From Anaerolineae bacterium (GTDB lineage Bacteria > Chloroflexota > Anaerolineae > Aggregatilineales > Phototrophicaceae), in assembly GCA_022843745.1 (NCBI GenBank), contig JALHNB010000033.1, forward strand, positions 1-64,000: a stretch of DNA of 64,000 nucleotides, in the 5' to 3' direction. The stretch's first letter is position 1. The number at the start of each line of letters is the position of its first letter. A model generated the notes under the pieces. That model had not been told where the DNA came from. It ran no database searches and saw only the letters and a list, made by a program, of their open reading frames with translations. Positions 8,967-18,571 of the stretch are shown in pieces. Made by a program: the position numbers and the translations under genes.

Positions 8967-11611
8967 CGCACGGTTATCATCCCCGGCAAGCGTATAAAAT
9001 CCTCACCATCGGATGTAATCGGTACGCGATTTCCCGTAACGGCATCATACATACCCACAATCAGCGTCGCAGTACCCGGTGCGGCGTTCTCGTTAAATTT
9101 CAACTCGTGCAGGTCGATAATATATTCACCCGTGCGCCAGCCTGTCGTCGGGCGGCTGCCCTGCGCCGGAATCGAGTCGCTTTGTGCGATTAAAATACCC
9201 TGCGCGTCCAAAAGCTGTACAAAAACAACATAGTTTGTATCTGATATCGTGTTGGCTTGCCAGACAAGCGTAATCGGCAACGCCTGATCTCTTGTGAACG
9301 AATCACCCGCTGCCGTGTAGCCGACTAAAACGCCGACACCTGGTATCTCGACCCCGACAGCAATATCCGATTCCGGCTCATCAAACAGCGCGGGCAGCAC
9401 CTCAACCCAATATCGGCTGATGACTGTCCCATCTGGCAGGCGAAGTTCAACCATTCCCGCCGAGGCATCCAGCGGAATTTGAACAATTCGCCAATCCAGC
9501 GAGATCAAATCTCTCGATTGATTTTCAGCGGGGATCGCGACCTCCCAATCCGCACCTGCCAGAGTCAAATCCGGCAGCGGATCGCGACCCTCCCACAAGA
9601 GAGTCAAAGGAATGGATTCGCCATTTTTAACGATTTTTGAATCATCCAGTGAGCCATCGTGAGCAACCAGCGTCAAATCATCGCTGACGGAGATATTAGA
9701 TTGAATGGGCAGGCCATTTTCACGAGTAACCCCTGACCAATCCGCACCCGTTGATATTTGCCACGTCGTCAACGTCAAATCTTTAGCCGGGAAACGGCTG
9801 GATGGCGATATGAGATCATAGCCGGATACCGCATCCTGTTCATCATAGACACGCAAAATAACCTGGTAATCCCCGGCGGGAGCGCCATAAGGCAAGCGTA
9901 GCAACGGATACGCCATCACTGATTCGCCCACCTGTAGCTGCGATGTCGTGCGCTGGTTCGCTGTCGCAAAGGGCGCATCCGCACGGGCAATCTCCCATCC
10001 GAACGAATTTCTCACAATGACAGCGGCCTTCAAATCGCCAACCAGTGGTTGATTGACCGTCATCTGAATTGGCAAACACAACGCATGTTCCGCCCTTGAT
10101 TCTGGGAAATCACCAATGGCATTGATCGTGACAACAGGCGAATGATCGACCAAAACACTAGCTTCAAACGCATTCAAGGCGGGTAAATTCAGCGTCGGTG
10201 ATTGATAAAGCAGATTGCTCATGCCGTAAACGGTGTGTTCCAACGGCAAGTTGACTGTACCGTTCCCCAACAAGCAGCCCATCATCCCACGAAAATCTGC
10301 CCGCTGCGTATACCAGACGTTGAGCGCGACATCGCCTGATTCCGGCAGCAGGGGCAAAATCGCGTCAAAGTCAGCGCCCTCTGGGAGGGTGATACGCCGT
10401 GCCTGAACACCCAAACTATCCCAGTAATACCAAAGCTCGTAGCGGTCTGCGTATGACCACGCCAGCACCGAATCCGCAGCGGTCAAATGATCCGCGTAAT
10501 ACTGCACCATGCCGCGTGCATCATCATGCTGATAAGCCGGATTTTGCGCCAGGGCGATCATCGCCACTAGTCCAGCGATAAAGAGACTGCTGATGCAATA
10601 TCGCAGAATTTTCATTGGCAAACCTGCGATACCTGCGCCCAGCGGGATCAGTATCAGCGGCGCGACCATGACGAGATAGCGTCCGTGTAGGTCATTGCCC
10701 AAAAATGTCAGCCCCAGAATGAGGCCACCGATGAGCAAAACAGCGTGAATCACCAGCCAACGCGCACCGGATTTGCGCCAGGGAATCAAAATCAGCCACA
10801 GGAAAAATGTAAGTGCGCCAAAAATCACAACAGCCCACTCGTGCCCGATCATCGACCACGAGCCAACCCAAAACGACTGCCAAATCTGGTTGAATAAGCT
10901 GAGTCCAGTTTCCGGCCTGCTGGTGACGGCGCTGTTCGCCTCCTGAAGCGCGATGAATCGAGATAGAAAATAGGGCAGCCATAAGACAGATACAATCGCC
11001 TGGCCCAAAATCCAAAAGCGAAAATCTGGACGGCGGAGATTTCGACTTGAAACCCAGGCTAACAATGTCGCAACATTCAGCCATAGGGCGATGACTGGCC
11101 CAGTGTTATGGGCGTACAATAGTAAAAGCTCACCCACAAGCAGCAAGACCCATGCCGTGCGCGTTGAATGACGCAAAAGCTGATGCCATGCCAGCGCGAC
11201 GATCAGAACCAGCATGGCTAAAAGTGTGTACATACGCGCTTCCTGCGATGCCCACCATAACAGTGGCGACACAGCGACAAGCAGCGCGGCGTACATCCCG
11301 GCACGTGCATCAAAAAGGCGACGCGCGAGTTGATAGGCTAAAGGAATCGTGAGAAGGCCAAACAGGAGCGAGAACCAACGCAAGCCAAAAGGACTATCGC
11401 CAAAAACACGCGCACTGATGTTTAATAAAACATAGTAGAGTGGCGGATTGGTCGCATCAGCACGGAAAGCATCAGATAAAGTCGGTTGTGCCGCCGCAAA
11501 AGCCGACCAACCTTCATCAAACCAGATGCTTTGATTCTGAATATGATACAGTCGTGTGGCGGCTGCAAGGAGAATCAGCAGGGTAAAGAGGGTGACAGAA
11601 CGCAATTTCAT
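8963..11611 (-). CDS. GT-C/PMT-type membrane glycosyltransferase (glycosyltransferase family 39-like)
   Basis: This is an 882-residue polytopic membrane protein. The first ~420 residues carry about ten hydrophobic helices and the first extracytoplasmic loop motif WFDEGWS, the acidic pair expected to act in dolichyl/polyprenyl-phosphate-dependent sugar transfer (GT39/ArnT-like). Further landmarks are NPPLYYVLL and WASQEARMYTLL. The C-terminal ~450 residues are soluble and beta-rich, presumably outside the membrane. It is probably involved in protein, lipid or exopolysaccharide glycosylation. The ATG is preceded by a poor ribosome site. It is convergent with the two-module secreted protein and divergent from the FHA gene. 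The acceptor is unknown. Confidence 0.85.
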   Translation of the reverse strand: MKLRSVTLFTLLILLAAATRLYHIQNQSIWFDEGWSAFAAAQPTLSDAFRADATNPPLYYVLLNISARVFGDSPFGLRWFSLLFGLLTIPLAYQLARRLFDARAGMYAALLVAVSPLLWWASQEARMYTLLAMLVLIVALAWHQLLRHSTRTAWVLLLVGELLLLYAHNTGPVIALWLNVATLLAWVSSRNLRRPDFRFWILGQAIVSVLWLPYFLSRFIALQEANSAVTSRPETGLSLFNQIWQSFWVGSWSMIGHEWAVVIFGALTFFLWLILIPWRKSGARWLVIHAVLLIGGLILGLTFLGNDLHGRYLVMVAPLILIPLGAGIAGLPMKILRYCISSLFIAGLVAMIALAQNPAYQHDDARGMVQYYADHLTAADSVLAWSYADRYELWYYWDSLGVQARRITLPEGADFDAILPLLPESGDVALNVWYTQRADFRGMMGCLLGNGTVNLPLEHTVYGMSNLLYQSPTLNLPALNAFEASVLVDHSPVVTINAIGDFPESRAEHALCLPIQMTVNQPLVGDLKAAVIVRNSFGWEIARADAPFATANQRTTSQLQVGESVMAYPLLRLPYGAPAGDYQVILRVYDEQDAVSGYDLISPSSRFPAKDLTLTTWQISTGADWSGVTRENGLPIQSNISVSDDLTLVAHDGSLDDSKIVKNGESIPLTLLWEGRDPLPDLTLAGADWEVAIPAENQSRDLISLDWRIVQIPLDASAGMVELRLPDGTVISRYWVEVLPALFDEPESDIAVGVEIPGVGVLVGYTAAGDSFTRDQALPITLVWQANTISDTNYVVFVQLLDAQGILIAQSDSIPAQGSRPTTGWRTGEYIIDLHELKFNENAAPGTATLIVGMYDAVTGNRVPITSDGEDFIRLPGMITVR

Positions 11612-11664
11612 AGGTGAAGATTAGCATCAACGAGTATTATTCGTCAAAAATTGACACAAACAAC

Positions 11665-11694
11665 TTGCATTGGAAGCAAACACCAAAGTAAAAT
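11665..11694 (+). promoter_or_regulatory. Candidate sigma-70-type promoter of the FHA gene
   Basis: A TTGCAT -35-like hexamer and a TAAAAT -10-like hexamer are separated by 18 bases, about 75 bases upstream of the preferred start of the FHA protein. It was recognised by eye only. Confidence 0.4.
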
Positions 11695-11769
11695 AGGGTG
11701 AGACAGAATTTATAAATCATCAATGTGCTGTTTGATCTAAACATCGCCTTTACACAAGCAAGCAGAAAT

Positions 11770-12669
11770 ATGGACCCAAAAACAATTTCTAAAGATGAAC
11801 TGGCAACCTTACTAAGAGAAGCTGAGAAAGCTCACGCCGAGTATGAAAAAATGCTGGGTGGTAAAGACGATGATTGGCCCGGCTGGTACGCAGACTTTAT
11901 CGTCAAAAAACTCCAGAAATCAGCCAAATCCACAAATCCCTTGCCGCCTATCGACACGCTGATCGAAAATGCGGCCACCAATGCGCCTCCAGAGCCTGTT
12001 AAGCCTGCAACTGTTGTTGAGAAAAGCAAGGAGGGTGATAAAGTGGAACCACCAAAGGTATCGTTGCAAATCTGCCCTACCTGCTCACACGCCAACCGAC
12101 CCGGCGTTCTATTCTGCGAAAATTGCGGAACCAATCTCACCAGCGGCGCACAGGTCAGCATCGGTACGCGCGATCTGCGCGACCCAGAACCAGCAGAAGC
12201 CACCTCCACGGAAGTCGCACCCGCAGAAGCCGCAAAGCCAGATGCCAAGCCTGCACCGATCAAGCTAGATACCACCGAATCGAAAGCGATCCGCAGCGCC
12301 GGAAGCAGCCGCTTCGAGAATAATATGACCCTTCGGATCGAAATTGAGGGCGGCGCGAATCCGATCATCCTGAAGCCCAAAACGCATGATATGATCCTGG
12401 GCCGCCGTGACCCCACGACAGGCGCTACGCCAGAAGTAGACCTCACGCCTTACGCGGGTTATCGAATGGGCGTGAGCCGTAAGCACTCTTCATTGCGTCT
12501 GGAAGATAATCAGTTGAATCTTTGGGATTTGGGCAGCAGCAACGGCACTTTTATCAACGGCACACGCCTCAACCCACATCGCCCCTATCCAGTGCGCGAT
12601 GGCGACGAAATTCGGCTGGGACAGATGGTTTTAAGAATGTTCTTTCAAACCAACCCGTCCAGCAAGTAA
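11770..12669 (+). CDS. Zinc-ribbon and FHA-domain protein
   Basis: This 299-residue cytoplasmic protein has an N-terminal helical segment (to about residue 55), a C-x2-C...C-x2-C zinc ribbon (Cys102, 105, 116, 119), a low-complexity Ala/Pro/Glu linker, and a C-terminal forkhead-associated domain (about 186-291) with the phosphothreonine-binding landmarks Gly211-Arg212, Ser236-Arg237-x-His239 and Asn258-Gly259. FHA domains dock onto phosphothreonine, so it should act in Ser/Thr-kinase signalling, although no kinase is adjacent. A start 15 codons upstream is possible; neither start has a strong ribosome site. It is convergent with the roadblock protein, which may belong to the same signalling layer. 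Confidence 0.9.
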   Translation: MDPKTISKDELATLLREAEKAHAEYEKMLGGKDDDWPGWYADFIVKKLQKSAKSTNPLPPIDTLIENAATNAPPEPVKPATVVEKSKEGDKVEPPKVSLQICPTCSHANRPGVLFCENCGTNLTSGAQVSIGTRDLRDPEPAEATSTEVAPAEAAKPDAKPAPIKLDTTESKAIRSAGSSRFENNMTLRIEIEGGANPIILKPKTHDMILGRRDPTTGATPEVDLTPYAGYRMGVSRKHSSLRLEDNQLNLWDLGSSNGTFINGTRLNPHRPYPVRDGDEIRLGQMVLRMFFQTNPSSK

Positions 12670-12706
12670 CGTGTAGCAGTCTGAAAATTCGAGATTTCGC
12701 GGAAGA

Positions 12707-13108
12707 TCAATAACTGAGGATTTCTGCAACCTCTGCGGCGGCTTTTCGGGCTGCGTACAACACATGGGCGATGCGTGCGTTCTTCTCGACCAATACGGCC
12801 AGGGATGCACGCCCTGCCGGGTAGACAACCATCACACCTTCTTCGGCTTCCATCAACAGACGTTCCAGTTCACCCTGCGCCAAACGGCCTAATGTGCGCT
12901 CCGCCAAACCGATCAGAGTCGCGGACATGGCAGCCACTTGAGGGCTGCTGGTTGGGTTTTCGTGGGGATTTTCCTCATCACCTGGCGGAAAAGAGGCGAC
13001 AAGTAATCCGTCAACGTTAACAATGACCGACGCCTTGACCCCTTCAACGGCGATGTGTAGCTGCCTTAAAGTGCTCTCAAGTTTCTCATCGCGATATTCC
13101 TGAGCCAT
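12707..13108 (-). CDS. Roadblock/LC7 domain protein (MglB-like)
   Basis: This 133-residue protein is a single roadblock/LC7 domain: an N-terminal helix, VEGVKASVIVNVDGLLVAS, a middle helix (MSATLIGLAERT) and the C-terminal strands around GVMVVYPAGRASLAVLVEKNA. Such proteins dimerise and regulate small Ras-like GTPases, as MglB does for MglA. A small GTPase occurs in this window only at 60.1-60.8 kb, so no partner is adjacent. The ATG has GAGG eight bases upstream. The 180 bases upstream of it, before the trmD end, hold no recognisable gene. Confidence 0.88.
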   Translation of the reverse strand: MAQEYRDEKLESTLRQLHIAVEGVKASVIVNVDGLLVASFPPGDEENPHENPTSSPQVAAMSATLIGLAERTLGRLAQGELERLLMEAEEGVMVVYPAGRASLAVLVEKNARIAHVLYAARKAAAEVAEILSY

Positions 13109-13289
13109 GACGAATGCCTCTTCTTTTCGATCTGTACTGTGAAACCGCTTGAGCGCGGTTATTGCCTGACAACTCTCAAAGTATAGCGGAATATGACGAC
13201 GGCCTCAACAAAGGTGTACCAAGTTCTCGCCACTCGTGAATCAGCTCATATCATAGCATGTTTAAAAGCTTTAGGAAATTTAGAGTTAC

Positions 13290-14039
13290 TTATTGACTAT
13301 GATTATATTCATCTGCAAAAACAGCCAGCAAATATTTTTCATCGTCGGTCAGGCGGGCACGGAGCAATAAATCCGGGCGATTTTGCCACGTGCGCCGAAG
13401 CCCCTGCTCACGCCGCCATTGCGCAATTTTAGCATGATCGCCCTGTTGAAGCACCTGGGGGACTTCCAGCCCTCGGAAAACAGGCGGGCGTGTGTAATGC
13501 GGACCTTCGAGGATACCATCGGCGTGGCTTTCAACATCCGCGCCACCTTCCGCGCCCAACACACCCGGAATATGCCGCACCACAGCGTCGATAATGACCA
13601 TCGCCGCCAGTTCTCCACCTGTCAGCACATAATCGCCGATGCTGATTTCATCCGTAACCACCAACTGGCGCACCCGGTCATCAATGCCTTCATAATGACC
13701 GCACAGGATGGTCAACTGGTCATAACCCGCTAATTCTTTGGCAATGGCGTGGGAGAATACTCGTCCCTGTGGCGAAGTCAAAATGACAGGTGTGCCGGGT
13801 GTCACTAGCGATTCGACGGCGCGTACAACGACATCCGTTCGCATAAGCATCCCACCACCACCGCCATAGGGGGCATCATCGACAGTACGGTGCTTATCGG
13901 TTGAAAAATCGCGAATATCGTGGATATGCAGATCGAGCAAATTGCGATCCTGCGCCTTCCACATCATGCTTTCGGTCATCGGCCCCTGGAACATGCCAGG
14001 GAACAGGGTCAGCACATCAACACGCAATTTATTCTCCAT
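13290..14039 (-). CDS. trmD: tRNA (guanine37-N1)-methyltransferase TrmD
   Basis: This 249-residue SPOUT-family enzyme transfers a methyl group from S-adenosylmethionine to G37 next to the anticodon of tRNAs, preventing frameshifting. The N-terminal LTLFPGMF, the [11 protein letters not shown] loop, LCGHYEGID and the trefoil-knot sequence YVLTGGELA followed by RHIPGVLG are all present, and the length is normal. In many bacteria trmD sits with rpsP, rimM and rplS; here it stands alone between the roadblock gene and a divergent membrane protein, so the usual operon has been dispersed. The start ATG follows GGACAACTG. Confidence 0.97.
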   Translation of the reverse strand: MENKLRVDVLTLFPGMFQGPMTESMMWKAQDRNLLDLHIHDIRDFSTDKHRTVDDAPYGGGGGMLMRTDVVVRAVESLVTPGTPVILTSPQGRVFSHAIAKELAGYDQLTILCGHYEGIDDRVRQLVVTDEISIGDYVLTGGELAAMVIIDAVVRHIPGVLGAEGGADVESHADGILEGPHYTRPPVFRGLEVPQVLQQGDHAKIAQWRREQGLRRTWQNRPDLLLRARLTDDEKYLLAVFADEYNHSQ

Positions 14040-14171
14040 CAGTTGTCCTATGATTTCCCTATTGTAGCTTGCTTTGGCAGGGGATCAACGACACAATGCT
14101 GTGGAGAAATGTCCGTTAAAATACAAGTTCTTGCGTAACGGATTGGCCTTTCTTAAGTTTCAAGTGGTGTG

Positions 14172-16850
14172 ATGAAAAAGTATTTCGCCAAAATCGACTC
14201 CGGTTATTTTTTAGCGGCACTGCTCCCCATCATCGGGATCATTCCAACCTTCGGCAGCGGCATCATCAAAACAGCCGATGGCCCATTGCATGTGCAGCGT
14301 ATTTACGCCATGTCGCTCATGCTTGCTGAGGGTGATTTGTGGCCGCGCTGGATAACCTACTTTCACCTCGGCTACGGCTACCCGATTTTCAATTATTATC
14401 CGCCCGGTGTTTTTCACCTGGGTGGGATTCTCGTTCTGCTAGGCATGAGTGCGACAACCGCTTTTACAGTGGTCTCAGCATTCGCGTGGATCGTGGGCAG
14501 CGTTGGCACTTATGGATTGACTCGCTCGTTTTTACCGGGACACGCAGCCATTTTATCGGCGATGATCTGGGCGTATGCGCCATCCCGCCTGTTTGAAGTG
14601 TGGAATCAAGGTAGCCTGCCACAAATGATGGCCTCCGCGCTGATTCCCTGGCTACTCTGGGGAATAATCAAAGTGGCAGAAAATCCGACTCGCCGCAATT
14701 TACTGGCGATTGCGCTGCCATTAGCGGGGATCATCCTGACCCATCAGCCGATAACGATTATTACGGCGCTGTTCGTCGTTCCTTCCGCGCTGATTCTGCC
14801 TCTCTGGTCAGCCTATCGTGCGCGGCAAACACCCGTCAAAAAACTGCTCTATATGGCTGGTGGTTTGATGCTCGGCGTTGGCCTGGCAGCCCTGTTCTTA
14901 CTGCCGATTGTGGCGGAACTGCGTTATGTGGCAGCTTCACAAACGCCAAGCGACGCAGCCAGTTACCTGCGCAGCAATTTTCTGCAACCCAGTCAGCTTT
15001 TTATACAGCCACCCAATATCGACATGACGGATTTACGTTTTGATATGCCACCAACGATGGGGGTTATCGGTATTATTTTAGCGGTTGCAGGGCTGTTGAC
15101 ACTCGTTATCAAGCGGCATTTCGGATTAGCCCTGATGCTAATTGCAGGATTGATGTTCAGCATTTTTATGCTGCTCCCGATTTCACTCCCTTTATGGGAA
15201 TCAATCCCTTACCTTGTCCAACTCCGTTTCCCAGAGCGTTTTTTGCGCATGGGCGTGGTTTTTGTTGCTGTTGCGGGCGGCGCGAGCATTTTAATTTTGC
15301 CGAAGCGCTGGCAAGGAATTGGCCTGGGATGCGCGATGACGGCGGTGCTGGTGACTGCGCTGCCGACCATTTACCCCAGCCGTTCGTTTATCAATTGGGA
15401 TCGTCTTTCGGCGCTCACGCTTATCAACATGGAAATTGACGATCATATCTGGGGAACGACCAGCTATAACGAATTTAATCCGATCTGGGGAGATCGAATC
15501 GCCTTCGACAATCCGCCCGATCTGGAAACATATGCCGATGATCCCCTAACCATTCGGGTCTGGCAGACTGACAAGCAGCAGTTGCCGGATGATTCTATTC
15601 AGCAGATTAACCGTAATACAGTCTCGATTGACATGCCAGAAGCACGTCCGCTGCGCTTCAGACAGTATTATTTCCCCGGTTGGACAGCGACCCTCAATGG
15701 CAATTCGATTCCCGTTTATGCGGAGCAGGCTTTTGGAATGCTTTCGGTTGATTTGCCTGCGGGTAAGCACACCATTCAGCTTACTTATGAAGGCACACTT
15801 GTCCAGAAGATCGGCACCCTCATCTCACTCGTTAGCCTGGGAATTACGCTGCTGATTGCGCTTTATCCCGCACCAATGCGCACAAATCTACCTGCTCAGG
15901 AATACCTGAAATACCGCCCAGCTATGGTTATCGCAGCCGCCCTCCTCTTTTTTAGCGTCGTCAATACGGCCTACATTTCGCCGCAAACATCATGGTTCCG
16001 ATACCAATCACCGCCGGATAATCCGGTCTATATGCAAAGCAAAATCGCCGTGCCATTTGGCAATATTATTCAGTTAGAGGGGTATACGCTGAATCAGGAA
16101 AGTGTAACTCCCGGCGAAATACTGAACATTGAGCTTTTCTGGCGACCCCTCCACGACATCGACGCGGAATATCGACCCATCGTGCAATTCGTCAATCTAT
16201 CGGCTTCGTCAAGCTGGGCGGTCAGCGAGCCTTTCTTTCCCGGTAATGGCAAGACCAGCGATTACCCTCTCAATCGCTTTACCTCCGATAACCACATGCT
16301 GCAAATCCCTGAATCGACCCCGCCCTATGTAGGCCGCATCCTGGTGGCGATGGTTCATGCGCAAACCGGAGAGCGCTTAATTCTTTCGGACGGTTCTGAC
16401 CATCTGCTGCTTGAGCCGATCATCCGTGTGCGCGGCGACGGCGCACCAGCAAAGCACCTTCTGGACTACAACTTAGGAGGCGCTATCGAGTTATGGTGTA
16501 CATCGGTGACAGAAAATGCCGCTGAGTACGATATTGATCTTTACTGGCATATCACGCAGCCAATGGATCAAGACTACACCCTGTTTATTCATGGTCTGGA
16601 TCGCGACAATCAAATCCTTGAGCAAAATGATGCTGTACCTTTGCATGGCGATTACCCCACATCATTCTGGCTTCCGGGGCAAACGCTGGTTGATTCTTAC
16701 ACCCTGCCGCGCGATCCCAACATCCAGCAGATCGCCGTAGGGCTTTATCATGCTGATGAGCCGCGTCTGGTTGTCACAAAATCTGGTCAGCCTGTGCCGG
16801 ATGATCGGATATTGCTGCCGCTTGTACCAATGGATTGTCAGGCCAATTGA
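14172..16850 (+). CDS. Large membrane protein, GT-C/PTPS-related (YfhO-like) type
   Basis: This ~892-residue protein has about a dozen hydrophobic helices in its first 400 residues and again around 560-620, with the early loop TADGPLHVQRIYAM and the downstream GYPIFNYYPPG that characterise the 6-pyruvoyl-tetrahydropterin-synthase-related membrane family, a GT-C-like fold. The C-terminal ~270 residues are soluble and beta-rich and resemble in composition the tail of the minus-strand GT39-like protein at 9-11.6 kb. It is likely to transfer sugar from a polyprenyl carrier during envelope glycan synthesis. A GTG codon directly before the ATG could also serve as start. The substrate is unknown. 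Confidence 0.8.
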   Translation: MKKYFAKIDSGYFLAALLPIIGIIPTFGSGIIKTADGPLHVQRIYAMSLMLAEGDLWPRWITYFHLGYGYPIFNYYPPGVFHLGGILVLLGMSATTAFTVVSAFAWIVGSVGTYGLTRSFLPGHAAILSAMIWAYAPSRLFEVWNQGSLPQMMASALIPWLLWGIIKVAENPTRRNLLAIALPLAGIILTHQPITIITALFVVPSALILPLWSAYRARQTPVKKLLYMAGGLMLGVGLAALFLLPIVAELRYVAASQTPSDAASYLRSNFLQPSQLFIQPPNIDMTDLRFDMPPTMGVIGIILAVAGLLTLVIKRHFGLALMLIAGLMFSIFMLLPISLPLWESIPYLVQLRFPERFLRMGVVFVAVAGGASILILPKRWQGIGLGCAMTAVLVTALPTIYPSRSFINWDRLSALTLINMEIDDHIWGTTSYNEFNPIWGDRIAFDNPPDLETYADDPLTIRVWQTDKQQLPDDSIQQINRNTVSIDMPEARPLRFRQYYFPGWTATLNGNSIPVYAEQAFGMLSVDLPAGKHTIQLTYEGTLVQKIGTLISLVSLGITLLIALYPAPMRTNLPAQEYLKYRPAMVIAAALLFFSVVNTAYISPQTSWFRYQSPPDNPVYMQSKIAVPFGNIIQLEGYTLNQESVTPGEILNIELFWRPLHDIDAEYRPIVQFVNLSASSSWAVSEPFFPGNGKTSDYPLNRFTSDNHMLQIPESTPPYVGRILVAMVHAQTGERLILSDGSDHLLLEPIIRVRGDGAPAKHLLDYNLGGAIELWCTSVTENAAEYDIDLYWHITQPMDQDYTLFIHGLDRDNQILEQNDAVPLHGDYPTSFWLPGQTLVDSYTLPRDPNIQQIAVGLYHADEPRLVVTKSGQPVPDDRILLPLVPMDCQAN

Positions 16851-16874
16851 CGAATTTTCAATCACTGTGATAAT
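16847..16874 (+). promoter_or_regulatory. Candidate promoter of the nitroreductase-fold gene
   Basis: TTGACG and GATAAT are separated by 16 bases and end 29 bases before the ATG. The -35-like element overlaps the stop codon of the preceding gene. Confidence 0.45.
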
Positions 16875-16903
16875 TGTCTCAAAATTACGGTAGGTAACAG
16901 AAC

Positions 16904-17590
16904 ATGACCTCAAATTACAATTTTCAGCCTCTCCAATTCGAACGGTTATCGCCTGAAGAACAACTCGCGCATTCCCGCCATTTTCTGGCAGCGATGCGAA
17001 CCCGTCGCACTGTCCGCGATTTTTCGACAGAATCAGTGCCATTTGAGATAATCGAAAATGCAATCGCCACTGCTGGCAGCGCACCTTCCGGCGCGAATCA
17101 GCAGCCCTGGACATTCGTAGTCGTCAGTAACCCGGAAATAAAGCGGCAAATCAGAGCCGCCGCCGAAGCTGAAGAAAAAGAAAGCTATGAACATCGCATG
17201 AGCGAGGAATGGCTGGAAGCTCTCGCGCCATTGGGAACGGATTGGCATAAGCCGCATCTGGAAGACGCACCCTATCTGATCGTGGTGTTTCGTCAGGCAT
17301 ATGGCCTGCACACAGAACCGCAAACAGGTGAAACGACCAAATTCAAGCACTATTACAGTGAGGAATCCGTTGGCATTGCTGTTGGAATGCTCCTGTGCAG
17401 CCTGCACCAGGCCGGACTCGCAACCCTGACGCACACGCCAAACCCAATGGGCTTTTTGAGCGATATTCTCCAGCGTCCATCCAACGAACGCGCTTTTGTC
17501 GTTATCCCGGTAGGCTACCCGGCAGCCGATGCCAAAGTCCCAGCAATCACCAAAAAGCCGCTTAACGAAATTATGGTACACTTTGATTGA
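16904..17590 (+). CDS. Nitroreductase-fold flavoprotein with iodotyrosine-deiodinase-type active site
   Basis: This 228-residue protein is an FMN-dependent nitroreductase-superfamily enzyme. FMN-contact motifs RTRRTVRDFS and GSAPSGANQQPW are near the N-terminus. Unlike ordinary nitroreductases it has the substrate lid of iodotyrosine deiodinases: Glu91, Tyr95 and Lys116 have the same spacing (4 and 21 residues) as Glu157, Tyr161 and Lys182 recalled for human IYD, and the surrounding pattern (RM...W...L...W-x-K...APYLIVVF) and the C-terminal PVGYP...VP...KPL motifs also match. The predicted reaction is reductive dehalogenation of halotyrosines or halophenols. Bacterial homologues are known, but their natural substrate is unsettled. 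It appears to be transcribed alone. Confidence 0.88.
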   Translation: MTSNYNFQPLQFERLSPEEQLAHSRHFLAAMRTRRTVRDFSTESVPFEIIENAIATAGSAPSGANQQPWTFVVVSNPEIKRQIRAAAEAEEKESYEHRMSEEWLEALAPLGTDWHKPHLEDAPYLIVVFRQAYGLHTEPQTGETTKFKHYYSEESVGIAVGMLLCSLHQAGLATLTHTPNPMGFLSDILQRPSNERAFVVIPVGYPAADAKVPAITKKPLNEIMVHFD

Positions 17591-17603
17591 TTCAAAAAAT
17601 TGA

Positions 17604-17663
17604 GCCACAGAGACACAGAGATCACTGAGACCGTAAGACCGTAAGCCACAGAGATCACAAAGA
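17604..17663 (+). repeat. Degenerate CACAGAG-type simple repeat
   Basis: The segment carries repeated CCACAGAG/ACACAGAGATCAC units, with an internal doublet of ACCGTAAG, between two genes. A diverged copy of the same sort lies at 63436-63475. Such runs look like relics of a dispersed intergenic repeat. Confidence 0.5.
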
Positions 17664-17683
17664 TAGAATAATTGAGAAATTTT

Positions 17684-18043
17684 ATGAAAACAAACACCTA
17701 TACGATATGGATCAAAACAGGTGATGTGTCACTTGCTGGAACGGATTCGAATGTTTTTATTCAGCTATTCGGCACAAACGGACAAACCGAATCCGTCTAT
17801 TTGCCGCCGCAGGATATTTTTGCGTTCGAGGCCGGGAGTCTGGACAAGTTCATCATGGAAGTCCCTGACCTCGGCAATTTGACACGCTGCTGCATTGGGC
17901 AGGATGCCAGCGCCGATCCAGGCTGGTTGGTCGAGACGGTGCGCGTACAGGACGATGAAACAGACCGCGAATGGCTTTTTGTTTTTAACCAATGGTTGGA
18001 TTTACAAGAATCGGGGCATCTGACCGCATGTGTCACATGCTAA
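17684..18043 (+). CDS. PLAT/LH2-domain protein
   Basis: This 119-residue protein appears to be a single PLAT/LH2 beta-sandwich: YTIWIKTGDVSLAGTDSNVF, then IQLFGTNGQ, the acidic FEAGSLDKFIMEVPDLGNL and a C-terminal DREWLFVFNQWL, in the order seen in that family, which binds lipids or membrane proteins. No signal peptide is visible. The ATG is preceded by GAGA; an earlier TTG is in frame but less likely. The stop overlaps the start of the lipoprotein gene that follows, so the two are likely translationally coupled. Confidence 0.75.
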   Translation: MKTNTYTIWIKTGDVSLAGTDSNVFIQLFGTNGQTESVYLPPQDIFAFEAGSLDKFIMEVPDLGNLTRCCIGQDASADPGWLVETVRVQDDETDREWLFVFNQWLDLQESGHLTACVTC

Positions 18044-18447
18044 AAAACGTCCTGTTGATGGCAATGATGCTGTGCATGAGCGCCTGCAATTTACAGGTCG
18101 GCACACCCACACCACCACCAACGCCCGATGCGCCGCAGATTGAATTTCAAGCGCCGTCCAGCGCCGTATTAATTGCCGAAAACACTGAACTCGACATCGA
18201 GTTAATTGCACGTGATGTGGGCGTTGGTGTCGCAAAAATTGAGTTACTCATTGATGATCTGCCTTACCAGGAAGTGAGTCCGACCACCAGCGCCGCCGTT
18301 CCGGTTTTCACCGTAACCATGAATTGGCTGGCAAAAGGTATTGGATTTCACTCGATGACGGCGATAGCCTTTCGCCCGGATGGAACTGCCAGCCCACCCG
18401 TGACGATCATTATCGAAGTTACGTCAGAGCAGCAGGGAAACAGTTAG
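18037..18447 (+). CDS. Small lipoprotein with Ig-like domain
   Basis: This 136-residue protein begins MLKNVLLMAMMLCMSAC, a type II signal peptide with lipobox MSAC, so the mature protein should be lipid-anchored at Cys17. A Thr/Pro-rich spacer (TPTPPPTP) is followed by about 100 residues of beta-sandwich pattern (IELIARDVGVGVAKIELLID...FTVTMNWLAKGIGFHSMTAIAF) like a bacterial Ig-fold. The start overlaps the preceding PLAT gene's stop; an ATG nine bases upstream is also possible but weakens the signal peptide. It is likely a surface-exposed binding or structural protein. I do not recognise a specific family. Confidence 0.72.
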   Translation: MLKNVLLMAMMLCMSACNLQVGTPTPPPTPDAPQIEFQAPSSAVLIAENTELDIELIARDVGVGVAKIELLIDDLPYQEVSPTTSAAVPVFTVTMNWLAKGIGFHSMTAIAFRPDGTASPPVTIIIEVTSEQQGNS

Positions 18448-18469
18448 TATCTATCCATACACCTCGCCT

Positions 18470-18530
18470 CATAAAGCCCCTCTCCATGACGCGCAGCGGA
18501 GAGGTTTGGGGTGAGGGTTTACGGATAGGT
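18470..18530 (+). repeat. Dispersed intergenic repeat of the CCCCTCTCC...GGAGAGG type
   Basis: The spacer between the lipoprotein and the next gene holds an imperfect palindrome: CCCCTCTCC at the left, GGAGAGG and then TTTGGGGTGAGGG at the right, around GACGCGCAGC. This pattern is a common dispersed intergenic element in Chloroflexota and other bacteria, as far as I recall. Confidence 0.5.
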
Positions 18531-18571
18531 TCTCACATCCGAGCAGCCAGAAACCAGTTAAAGGATGTTTT

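Noticed and set aside
13193-13432. A small plus-strand frame overlapping the 3' end of trmD
   Set aside because: It overlaps trmD and has no ribosome site; the sequence is not protein-like.
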